Shown here: piece after piece, positions 48,044 to 55,145 of the stretch
Layout of the letters: each line of letters starts with the position of its first letter
Position numbering within the stretch: the first letter of the stretch is position 1
Assembly: GCA_003223395.1 (NCBI GenBank)
Contig: QHUZ01000030.1
Location: 1-55,145 of the forward strand
Origin: Gemmatimonadota bacterium
GTDB lineage: Bacteria; Gemmatimonadota; Gemmatimonadetes; Gemmatimonadales; GWC2-71-9
Reading direction: 5' to 3'
Length of the DNA stretch: 55,145 nucleotides
The notes under the pieces: generated by a model
The model's input: the letters and a program-made list of their open reading frames with translations, nothing else
Told to the model about the DNA's origin: nothing
The model's database searches: none
Made by a program: the position numbers and the translations under genes

Positions 48044-49468
48044 TCAGGCCTTCGCCGCAACCCATCGCGCCGCCGCTCGCTGCATCAGGGCCTGCCCGTG
48101 CCACGCGCACAGCACCGGCACATCACCCGGGATTTGAGCGGCGAGCCGCGGATGCGCGAACAGGATTACCAGCGACGCTCCGGGCACCAGCCGCTCCAGC
48201 CTGGCTCGTGATACTGGTCCAAGATCAGCACGACCCTTCCACGACCTCGGCTCGGCGTAGACAAGAACCAGGTGCCTGGTGTCTGGTGTCGGGTGCCTGA
48301 GAAACCGTGCACCTTGCGCGGTCAACGACTTGGCGAACACGTCGCGCGGCGGGATCGTGTAAGGTCCCCCTACATCATCATCCACGATCGTGATGCTGAG
48401 CGTCGCGCTGAGCTGTGGCCGCTCGCCGCGCACCAGGTGCACTGCGCGATCGGCCAATTGATCAGCGAACTTCTGGTGCTCGCCGAGCAAAGCGTCGTCC
48501 AACTCGATCGGCTGACCGGGACCGGCCCACGCCGCGACTGCCTGTTCATACCGCGCGAGCGCCGTTTCCGCACGATCCGCCGGGACCGTCTCCAAGGACC
48601 TCACGACGCCAGCCCAATCCGTCGGATACAGCAGCATGTCACACCCGGCGGCGATCGCCGCCGCTGCGGCGTTGCCCTCCGGCGCCGCCGCCGTCGCACC
48701 GCCCATGATGAACGCGTCCGTCACGGTGAGTCCGCGAAATCCGAGCGTGTCGCGCAGATACCCGAGAATGATCGGCGAGAATGTCGCGGCAGATCCGCTG
48801 GCGTCCCACCGCGGATAGGCGACGAATGCCGGCATCACGCTGCCGACGGCGGCGTCCACCGCCGCTTTGAAGGGAGCGACATCGGTGCGCTGCACCTCTT
48901 CGCCGAGTGCCTCGACGATCGGCAGCCCTTCGTGGGAATCGGTCGTGGTGCGACCGTGCCCGGGATAGTGCTTGGCGCAGGCCATGACGCCGTGCTCCTG
49001 ACAACCCTTGATCCACGCCGCCGCGTGCGAGCCGACGAGGCTCGGGTCGGCGCCGAATGAGCGCGTCTGCACGATCGGATTTTTCGGCTCGGTGTCGAGA
49101 TCGCACACCGGCGCGAACACCCAGGTGAGCCCGACGGCGCGCGCTTCGGTGCCGGTGATCTGCCCGCACGCGTAGGTCGCATCGAGATCGTTGAGATAGC
49201 CGAGGGCCGCGGGCGGCGGCAGCTCGGTGAGCCCACGCACCTGTTGCCCCGGCCCGCGCTCGAAGTCCGAGCCGATGAGGAGTGGGCGCTTCGCGAGGTC
49301 GCGCAACGCGGCGGTGAGCGCCGTGACGGCGGCGCGCGTGCCGCCAAACAGAATGAACCCGCCCACTCCCGCGGCGAGCGCCTGCTCGATCTTGGTTCGT
49401 TCGGACCTGAATGAGCCGCGCCGCCAACGGAGCGCCGGACACACGAGTCGCGCACGGGGGGAGATCAT
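48044..49468 (-). CDS. Glycoside hydrolase family 3, NagZ-like beta-N-acetylhexosaminidase
   Basis: A 474-residue GH3 enzyme predicted to release GlcNAc from muropeptides. D-F-E-R-G-P-G-Q-Q-V, the His/Asp dyad loop C-A-K-H-Y-P-G-H-G-x-T-T-T-D-S-H and the nucleophile Asp in T-V-T-D-A-F-I-M-G-G are kept. It is longer than standard NagZ (~340) and has an extra ~130-residue C-terminal domain. This part carries a 7-bp array (48273-48300) read as P-T-P-D-T-R-H-L. Its ATG overlaps the VanZ-like gene stop. Context with anmK and murQ supports peptidoglycan recycling. Confidence 0.88.
   Translation of the reverse strand: MISPRARLVCPALRWRRGSFRSERTKIEQALAAGVGGFILFGGTRAAVTALTAALRDLAKRPLLIGSDFERGPGQQVRGLTELPPPAALGYLNDLDATYACGQITGTEARAVGLTWVFAPVCDLDTEPKNPIVQTRSFGADPSLVGSHAAAWIKGCQEHGVMACAKHYPGHGRTTTDSHEGLPIVEALGEEVQRTDVAPFKAAVDAAVGSVMPAFVAYPRWDASGSAATFSPIILGYLRDTLGFRGLTVTDAFIMGGATAAAPEGNAAAAAIAAGCDMLLYPTDWAGVVRSLETVPADRAETALARYEQAVAAWAGPGQPIELDDALLGEHQKFADQLADRAVHLVRGERPQLSATLSITIVDDDVGGPYTIPPRDVFAKSLTAQGARFLRHPTPDTRHLVLVYAEPRSWKGRADLGPVSRARLERLVPGASLVILFAHPRLAAQIPGDVPVLCAWHGQALMQRAAARWVAAKA
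48273..48300. repeat. Degenerate tandem array, 4 x 7 bp (TGYCTGG) inside the nagZ-like gene
   Basis: Heptamers TGCCTGG, TGTCTGG, TGTCGGG, TGCCTGA, with a weaker unit AACCAGG before them. It is read in frame on the minus strand in the C-terminal domain, just before the L-V-L-V-Y-A-E-P-R strand. Confidence 0.8.
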
Positions 49469-49896
49469 CCGGGCGGAATACGGTCCGCAGCGCGATTGCG
49501 GAGCAGGATCAGAGGCACCAGGAACGCCATGGCGATGAGGGCGCCGCCGAGATCGGGCAGGAGATCCGCCAACCGGCAATTGCCGGTCCGCGTCGCCCCC
49601 TCCTCAAGCTCAACGAGGATTCCCAGCGCGAGCGTCGTGACCAGGGACCACGACAGGCTCCTGCGATCCAGACGATCGAATTGCCACGCGGTGATCAGAA
49701 AGAACACACCGAACAGGACGAAATGAGGAACCTTCGTGAGGGACAGACGCGAGTTGTCCCACGCCATCCGGAAGTCGCACAGGGGCGCGTACAGACGAAA
49801 GTGGGCCTGGGCAGGAATCCGTAACACACCCACAATCACGAGCAGCGTGTAGCCCCAGCGTCGCAACCGCGAAAACCTGGTGAAACTGGCGATCAT
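49465..49896 (-). CDS. VanZ-like membrane protein
   Basis: A 143-residue protein with three to four helices and the VanZ-family pattern K-V-P-H-F-V-L-F-G-V-F-F-L, G-I-L-V-E-L-E-E, N-C-R-L-A-D-L-L-P-D-L-G-G-A. VanZ proteins affect low-level teicoplanin resistance and envelope traits by an unknown mechanism. It sits inside the MurNAc-recycling run, overlapping anmK and nagZ by 4 bp each, which suggests a wall-related role. Confidence 0.8.
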   Translation of the reverse strand: MIASFTRFSRLRRWGYTLLVIVGVLRIPAQAHFRLYAPLCDFRMAWDNSRLSLTKVPHFVLFGVFFLITAWQFDRLDRRSLSWSLVTTLALGILVELEEGATRTGNCRLADLLPDLGGALIAMAFLVPLILLRNRAADRIPPG

Positions 49897-51008
49897 GCGG
49901 GAGTGATGTGGCCCAGAATGCGTGGGCCCCGCGCCCCTGTCGCCGCGGGCAGATTGCCCGGTCTTCCCAGTACCGTCTGATGGCCGAGGAACGCGAACGC
50001 CACCGCCTCCTTCGCTTCGCCGTTGAAGAACACCTGATCGAAGAGGACGACGGGGCGCGGCTGGATCTTCGCCGCGAGCCGCTCGACGAGCGCGGGATTC
50101 TTCGCGCCGCCCCCGGAGATCACGACCTCGGCCGTGTCATCCTTTCCCCACTTCGCAATCGCGCGTCCGATCGACTCGGCCGTCAGCGCCGTCGCCGTCG
50201 CCACCGCATCGTTGTCCGATCCGCCGGACTTCTTCACGCGCGCGAGCAGCTTGTCGGCATACTCGATCCCGAATCGTTCGCGGCCCGTGCTCTTGGGCGG
50301 CGGCTGGTCGAAGTAGGGATCCGCGAGCAGCTCGTCGAGGAGTTTCGCCACGGGGCGGCCGCGGCGCGCGCGCTCGCCGCCCTGGTCGAACGCCGCGTCG
50401 GGATCGACGCGCCGGGTAATTGCGTCGATCACGGCAACGCCGGGACCGGTGTCAAAGGCAAACGCCCCGTCGGGCACGCCGCGCCGCGGCACCCAGGTCA
50501 CGTTCGCCATCCCGCCGATGTTGAGCAGCCAGCGCCCGCGCTGCTCGTGACCGAACAGCATGACATCAGCCAGCGGCACGAGCGGCGCCCCCTGCCCGCC
50601 CGCGGCCACATCCCGCGCGCGGAAGTCGCTCACCACGCGCACCCCGACGCGCTCTGCCAGCACCGCCGGGTCGCCGAGCTGGAAGGTGGCGCGGCCCGGC
50701 TCATGCCAGATGGTCTGGCCGTGCGATGCAATAAAGGAAAGGTCTTTGGCCGCGACGCGGGCCTGCGCGAGGAGCGCCAGCACCGCGCCGGCGAATCGCT
50801 CACCCAATGCGACATGCAGGAACGCGACGTCCTTCGGCGTGCCGCGCGCCATCGTGTCGATGATCGAACCACGCTCAGCCGCCGAGTACGGCTCCTGCCG
50901 AAACGCGACGAGCTCGGCTCCTCCCTTGCCGTCGTCCAACCGCACGAGCGCCGTCGAAATGCCATCGAGCGATGTCCCCGACATGACCCCGACGGCGAGA
51001 GTCGTCAT
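49893..51008 (-). CDS. anmK: Anhydro-N-acetylmuramic acid kinase
   Basis: A 371-residue sugar kinase that opens and phosphorylates 1,6-anhydro-MurNAc to MurNAc-6-phosphate. V-M-S-G-T-S-L-D-G-I-S, S-H-G-Q-T-I-W-H, L-N-I-G-G-M-A-N-V-T, F-D-T-G-P-G and V-I-S-G-G-G-A-K-N-P are all in place. The product is the substrate of the adjacent MurQ; anmK follows murQ with a 4-bp overlap. Confidence 0.96.
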   Translation of the reverse strand: MTTLAVGVMSGTSLDGISTALVRLDDGKGGAELVAFRQEPYSAAERGSIIDTMARGTPKDVAFLHVALGERFAGAVLALLAQARVAAKDLSFIASHGQTIWHEPGRATFQLGDPAVLAERVGVRVVSDFRARDVAAGGQGAPLVPLADVMLFGHEQRGRWLLNIGGMANVTWVPRRGVPDGAFAFDTGPGVAVIDAITRRVDPDAAFDQGGERARRGRPVAKLLDELLADPYFDQPPPKSTGRERFGIEYADKLLARVKKSGGSDNDAVATATALTAESIGRAIAKWGKDDTAEVVISGGGAKNPALVERLAAKIQPRPVVLFDQVFFNGEAKEAVAFAFLGHQTVLGRPGNLPAATGARGPRILGHITPA

Positions 51009-51931
51009 CGACCCACCGGCGGCGGATCACCCACGACGGGACGAACAAACCCGTTTGCCGATTCGAGCAGGCGCCGCGCTTCGTTCGCATCCACTTTGCG
51101 TCGCGCCATGACGATCGCGAGCTTCACGCTGCCCGTGGCGCCCGCGATCGCCCGGCGCGCTTCCTCCCGGGACACGCCGCAGACCTCCATCACGATCCGT
51201 TCGCCGCGGTCATGCAGCTTCGCGCTCAGCGCGACCAAGTCGACCATCAGATTGCCGTAGACCTTGCCGAGCCGGATCATGGCGCCCGTGGTGAGCATGT
51301 TGAGGACGAGCTTGGTCGCCGTCCCGGCTTTCAGTCGAGTCGAGCCGGTGAGCACTTCCGGCCCCACGACGGGATTGACGATGACGTCGCACGTTTCGGC
51401 AAGGACTTTCGGCGGGGCGGCGCAGGTGACAAGCACGGTCTTGGCGCCCAGGGTCTGCGCACGCGACAGCGCCGAGCGGACGTAGGGGGTCGTACCGCTC
51501 GCTGCAATACCGACGACGACATCGCGATTGGTGACCGCTGCTGTGTCCATCGCTGCCGCCCCGGCGTTCACATCGTCCTCGGCTCCCTCGGCGCTCTTCA
51601 CAAGCGCGCCGTAGCCACCGGCGATCACCCCCGTCACCATGGTAGGCGGTACGCCGAACGTCGGCGGGCATTCGGTGGCGTCGAGGACTCCCAGTCGCCC
51701 GGACGTACCAGCCCCGACGTAGACGAGGCGACCCCCGGCCTTGAATGCCGCCATAATCAGGTCGATCGCCTGTGCGATCTGTTCGCGCTGCCCGTGCACG
51801 ACGTCCGCAACCCGCGCATCCTCGGCATTCATGATGTCCACGATCTCGAGACTCGAAGCGACGTCGATGCGCTCGGAGCGGGGGTTGCGCTGCTCGGTGG
51901 CGCGCGGATCCGAGAAATCGCGGTTTGTCAT
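51005..51931 (-). CDS. murQ: N-acetylmuramic acid 6-phosphate etherase
   Basis: A 308-residue SIS-domain etherase that removes lactate from MurNAc-6-phosphate to give GlcNAc-6-phosphate. Y-V-G-A-G-T-S-G-R-L-G-V-L-D-A-T-E-C-P-P-T-F is the family signature with the catalytic Glu. G-I-A-A-S-G-T-T-P-Y and N-M-L-T-T-G-A-M-I-R also match. It leads the recycling operon murQ-anmK-vanZ-nagZ. No ribosome-binding site is visible ahead of the ATG. Confidence 0.96.
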   Translation of the reverse strand: MTNRDFSDPRATEQRNPRSERIDVASSLEIVDIMNAEDARVADVVHGQREQIAQAIDLIMAAFKAGGRLVYVGAGTSGRLGVLDATECPPTFGVPPTMVTGVIAGGYGALVKSAEGAEDDVNAGAAAMDTAAVTNRDVVVGIAASGTTPYVRSALSRAQTLGAKTVLVTCAAPPKVLAETCDVIVNPVVGPEVLTGSTRLKAGTATKLVLNMLTTGAMIRLGKVYGNLMVDLVALSAKLHDRGERIVMEVCGVSREEARRAIAGATGSVKLAIVMARRKVDANEARRLLESANGFVRPVVGDPPPVGR

Positions 51932-51959
51932 GGAGGAGAATTAGACGATAAGATTACGA
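51932..51959. promoter_or_regulatory. 28-bp divergent region murQ / ggt, possible leaderless start
   Basis: Divergent start codons are only 28 bp apart. On the plus strand TAAGAT (51949-51954) is 5 bp from the ggt ATG, so transcription could begin at the ATG itself. A GGAGGAG at 51932-51938 is too far (about 21 bp) to serve as ribosome-binding site for ggt. Confidence 0.4.
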
Positions 51960-53687
51960 ATGCGAAAGCTCCCCGCGATATGTCTTGTGGCGGCCCTTGG
52001 CTGTGCGCATCGCCCTCCAGCCGCCGCTCCTGCACCGATCCGCGGCCGTGCCGTCATTCCCGCGACCTGGACGCTGCACGCTCGGCCTGTCGTCGCGCCC
52101 CACGCCATGGTCGTTTCGGCCCATCCGCTCGCGTCCCAGGTCGGGGTGGACATCCTGAGGCAGGGCGGCAACGCCATTGATGCCGCAGTCGCTGTCGCGT
52201 TCGCGCTCGAGGTGGTGCTGCCCGACGCCGGCAACATCGGTGGCGGCGGCTTCATCGTGCATCGCACTGCCGCCGGCGACGTAACGGCGCTCGACTACCG
52301 CGAGGTGGCACCTGCCGCGGCCACCCACGACATGTTCGTCGACTCGGCCGGCAACCCGACCGACAGGAGTGAAATCGGCCATCTGGCTGCGGGAGTGCCG
52401 GGCAGCGTCGCTGGGCTGTACGAAGCCTGGCAGAAGTACGGCACCCTTCCCTGGGCGACGTTGATCGCGCCGGCGATTCGGCTCGCGCAAGGTCACGTGA
52501 TCGACTCCGCGCGGAATCGCGAGATTGCGAGCGACCGCTCGCTGCTGGCGCGGTTCCCGGCGAGCCGCGCGCAGTTCCTGGTGCACGACAGTGCGCCGCC
52601 GCCCGGGGCGATGTGGCGCCAGCCCGATCTCGCGCGAACGCTGCAGCTCATCAGCGACTCCGGTCCGGATGTCTTCTATCGCGGCCAGATCGCTGATCTG
52701 ATCGTGGCCGAGATGCAGCGCGGCGGGGGGTTGATCACCAAGGACGATCTGCGCCGCTATCGCCCCATATGGCGCACGCCCATCCAGCTCACCTACCGCG
52801 GCCACACGATCTATTCGATGCCGCCGTCCAGCTCGGGCGGCGTGACGATGGGCGAGATCCTCAACATCCTCGAGGGCTACGACACTCTCCCGGCGTTCGG
52901 CACGGCCCCCTACCTCCACGTGCTGACCGAAGCGATGCGCCGCGCCTTCATGGATCGGAACCGCTGGCTCGGCGACCCCGATTTCGTCACGATGCCGCTC
53001 GATCGCCTGCTGTCGAAGTCGTACGCGGCGACGCTGCGGTCCCAAATCGATCCGAAGCACGCGACCCCCACGCCGCCACAGGCCGGGGGCGGGGGCGGCG
53101 AGGCGATGCACACGACGCACTACTCGATCGTCGACCAGCAGGGCAATGCCGCGTCGGTGACCACGACGCTGAATGGCGGATTTGGGAGCGGCGTGACAGT
53201 CACCGGGGCAGGATTCCTGCTGAACAACGAGATGGACGATTTCGCAACGGCGCCGGGCAAGCCGAACATGTACGGGCTCGTGCAGGGCGAAGCGAACGCC
53301 GTCGCCGGCAACAAGCGGATGCTGTCGGCCATGACACCGTCGATCGTGCTGGACAGTGCGGGCAATCTCGAGATGGTGGTAGGAACGCCCGGCGGTCCGA
53401 CGATCATCACGAGTGTTGCGCAGGTCATCCTTAACGTGCTCGATCAGAAGATGAGCCTCGCCGACGCGGTCGCCGCGCCGCGTATTCACCACCAAGCGCT
53501 GCCGGACCAGACCTACTACGAGCATGGAGGATTGAGCGACGCGACCGTGCGGGCGCTCGAGGCAATGGGGCATAAGCTGGAACAGCGGCCAGGACACAGC
53601 GGCATCATCGCCGCTATACAGAAGACCGCGGGCGGGTGGGTGGGTGTCGCTGACCCACGCTACGCCGGCGGGGCACTCGGCTACTAG
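51960..53687 (+). CDS. ggt: Gamma-glutamyltranspeptidase, lipoprotein type
   Basis: A 575-residue exported Ntn-hydrolase that cleaves gamma-glutamyl bonds, e.g. of glutathione. The signal ends V-A-A-L-G-C, so it is a lipoprotein. G-G-N-A-I-D-A-A-V-A, N-I-G-G-G-G-F-I-V, the autocatalytic Thr in M-H-T-T-H-Y-S-I-V-D, and P-S-S-S-G-G-V match the family. T-P-G-G-P-T-I-I near the end is the usual G-x-P-G-G loop. The GMC gene follows 9 bp downstream. Confidence 0.95.
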   Translation: MRKLPAICLVAALGCAHRPPAAAPAPIRGRAVIPATWTLHARPVVAPHAMVVSAHPLASQVGVDILRQGGNAIDAAVAVAFALEVVLPDAGNIGGGGFIVHRTAAGDVTALDYREVAPAAATHDMFVDSAGNPTDRSEIGHLAAGVPGSVAGLYEAWQKYGTLPWATLIAPAIRLAQGHVIDSARNREIASDRSLLARFPASRAQFLVHDSAPPPGAMWRQPDLARTLQLISDSGPDVFYRGQIADLIVAEMQRGGGLITKDDLRRYRPIWRTPIQLTYRGHTIYSMPPSSSGGVTMGEILNILEGYDTLPAFGTAPYLHVLTEAMRRAFMDRNRWLGDPDFVTMPLDRLLSKSYAATLRSQIDPKHATPTPPQAGGGGGEAMHTTHYSIVDQQGNAASVTTTLNGGFGSGVTVTGAGFLLNNEMDDFATAPGKPNMYGLVQGEANAVAGNKRMLSAMTPSIVLDSAGNLEMVVGTPGGPTIITSVAQVILNVLDQKMSLADAVAAPRIHHQALPDQTYYEHGGLSDATVRALEAMGHKLEQRPGHSGIIAAIQKTAGGWVGVADPRYAGGALGY

Positions 53688-53696
53688 GAGCCTTGA

Positions 53697-55145
53697 ATGC
53701 GCCTTGCAACCCAATCGTCGCCCGTCGATGTGCTCATCGTCGGCTCGGGAGCCGGTGGTGGGATGGCCACGTACGCGCTGACACGCGCCGGCGTCAACGT
53801 CACCGTGCTCGAAGCGGGCGGGCCGTGGGACAACACGACCGATTCCGCGATGTTCACCTGGCCCTACCAATCGCCGCGCCGCGGCGCCTCCACCAAGGAT
53901 CGGCCGTTCGGCGAATTCGACGGCTGCATCGGAGGCTGGGACATCCCCGGCGAGCCCTACACCGTGGCTCGAGGGGACAAGTTCCGCTGGTGGCGGGCAC
54001 GGATGGTCGGCGGGAGGACGAACCATTGGGGTCGCATCTCGTTGCGCTTCGGGCCGCGCGACTTCAAGGCGAAAACGTTCGACGGCCTGGGCGACGACTG
54101 GCCGATCAGCTACGACGACGTCGCGCCCTACTACGACAAGCTCGAGCAGCTGGTGGGCGTCTTTGGGAGCAAGGAAAACGTCCCCAATGCCCCGGACTCG
54201 ATCTTCCTCCCGGCGCCCAAGCCGCGCTGCTACGAATTGCTCGTGCTGGACGCGGCTCGGCGGCTCAACGTCACGTGCATCCCGGCGCGGCTGTCGATTC
54301 TGACCCGTCCGCTCAACGGACGCGCCGCGTGCCACTATTGCGGCCAGTGTAACCGGGGCTGCAAGACGAATTCGAACTTCTCGTCCACCAACGTCCTGAT
54401 CGCGCCCGCCCTCAAGACCGGTAAGCTCACCCTGAGGACGAACGCGATGGTGCGTGAAATCACGCTGGACCGGACGGGCCGGGCGAGCGGCGTCATCTAC
54501 ATCGACACGACGGACGGGAGCGAGCACCACATCGAGGCCCGCGTCGTGGTCCTGGCGGCGAGCGCCTGCGAAACGTCGCGGCTCCTGCTGAACTCGAAGT
54601 CTCCTTCATTCCCGAACGGACTCGCGAACGGCAGCGGCACGGTGGGCAAATACCTCACCGATACCACCGGTACCGACGCCGGGGGATTCGTTCCGAAGAT
54701 GATGGATCCCGTTCCCCACAATCACGACGGTGTGGGAGGGATGCACGTCTACATGCCGTGGTGGCTCGACAACAAGAAGCTCGACTTCCCGCGCGGCTAC
54801 CACATCGAGGTGTGGGGCGGCACGGGGCTGCCGGAGGCGGGCTTCGGCGGCGGGATCCAGGAGCAGAACGGCGGCGGGTACGGCAAGCAGCTCAAGAACG
54901 ACTATCGCCGCTACTACGGCGCGTACGTCGGGTTCTCCGGGCGCGGCGAGATGATTCCCAACGACGGCAGCTACTGCGAAATCGATCCGCGAGTCGTGGA
55001 CAAATGGGGCATCCCCGTGCTCCGCTTCCACTGGAAGTTCACCGATCACGAATACCTCCAGGTCAAGCACATGCAGGAGACGTTCCGCGCGCTCATCACG
55101 GAGATGGGCGGCACGCCATGGGGGAACATGCCGAGCAAGGAGGAT
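53697..55145 (+). CDS. GMC-family FAD oxidoreductase, 3' end outside the window
   Basis: The first 483 residues of a flavoprotein, in frame to the window edge. The ATG has an AGGAG site 6 bp upstream. The dinucleotide motif V-L-I-V-G-S-G-A-G-G-G and later M-V-G-G-R-T-N-H-W-G mark GMC enzymes. C-H-Y-C-G-Q-C-N-R-G-C is a cysteine cluster typical of the sugar 3-dehydrogenase / gluconate 2-dehydrogenase-like branch, usually paired with a small Tat-exported subunit. The late catalytic His lies beyond the edge. Role: probably oxidation of sugars or sugar acids in the periplasm. Confidence 0.87.
   Translation, partial: MRLATQSSPVDVLIVGSGAGGGMATYALTRAGVNVTVLEAGGPWDNTTDSAMFTWPYQSPRRGASTKDRPFGEFDGCIGGWDIPGEPYTVARGDKFRWWRARMVGGRTNHWGRISLRFGPRDFKAKTFDGLGDDWPISYDDVAPYYDKLEQLVGVFGSKENVPNAPDSIFLPAPKPRCYELLVLDAARRLNVTCIPARLSILTRPLNGRAACHYCGQCNRGCKTNSNFSSTNVLIAPALKTGKLTLRTNAMVREITLDRTGRASGVIYIDTTDGSEHHIEARVVVLAASACETSRLLLNSKSPSFPNGLANGSGTVGKYLTDTTGTDAGGFVPKMMDPVPHNHDGVGGMHVYMPWWLDNKKLDFPRGYHIEVWGGTGLPEAGFGGGIQEQNGGGYGKQLKNDYRRYYGAYVGFSGRGEMIPNDGSYCEIDPRVVDKWGIPVLRFHWKFTDHEYLQVKHMQETFRALITEMGGTPWGNMPSKED

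Noticed and set aside
52000-54530. Very long open frame antisense to the ggt and GMC genes (and similar long antisense frames elsewhere)
   Set aside because: Typical shadow frames of high-GC coding sequence: Arg/His/Ala-rich translations without any family motif, opposite genes with clear homology.

Overview
The window is high-GC, gene-dense bacterial chromosome with no plasmid, phage, insertion-sequence or CRISPR signature. The best guess, from gene content only, is a soil-type member of the Gemmatimonadota or a close relative. Pointers are an MglB/MglA pair inside a dnaX-recR-pgsA-cinA operon, eukaryote-like kinases with zinc ribbons and FHA partners, a B12-dependent ribonucleotide reductase, a HELTH-peptidase/beta-propeller/beta-barrel protein, and DUF1080 and GMC sugar oxidoreductases. 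Many adjacent genes overlap by exactly 4 bp (ATGA, GTGA or TTGA), so translational coupling is the rule here.

Layout. (1) 1-2058: end of a hexuronate cluster (UxaA C-terminus, ExuT-like transporter, truncated DUF1080 gene). (2) 2027-3814: scrambled stretch with tRNA-Asn, a small lipoprotein, a truncated GNAT gene and a PD40-repeat lipoprotein. (3) 3969-12163, minus strand: dnaX, ybaB, recR, mglB, mglA, pgsA, cinA and a hydrolase, then grpE-dnaJ. A divergent SRP RNA gene (ffs) lies upstream of dnaX. (4) 12396-20286, minus strand: pyruvate kinase, MBL hydrolase, class II aldolase, YtxH, YihY, threonine aldolase, a membrane-anchored JAMM protein and an Ig-like secreted protein, the last six joined by 4-bp overlaps. 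(5) 20500-25154: marR, two zinc-ribbon paralogues flanking a MOSC gene, and nrdJ. (6) 25285-37395: envelope signalling and wall remodelling. A transmembrane kinase with PEGA and TonB-C-like domains, the HELTH/barrel protein and a wall amidase lie on the minus strand; FHA protein, kinase, PP2C phosphatase and FHA-protease form a plus-strand operon. (7) 37396-46315: small secreted, membrane and housekeeping genes, several damaged. (8) 46312-55145: deoC, ubiA-like, a MurNAc-recycling operon (murQ-anmK-vanZ-nagZ), gamma-glutamyltranspeptidase, and a GMC oxidoreductase cut by the window edge.

Two themes stand out. First, short degenerate tandem arrays with 7-bp or 8-bp units, each with a different unit sequence, occur between genes and in frame inside genes. 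One six-unit array carries the predicted ffs promoter. Second, there is much local gene damage: threonine aldolase lacks its catalytic centre, a YcxB gene has one in-frame stop, a DUF2306 gene is frameshifted, and DUF1080, GNAT and GH43-type genes survive as fragments abutting intact neighbours. Some of this could be assembly error in a draft or metagenomic genome; it cannot be separated from true decay without reads or relatives.
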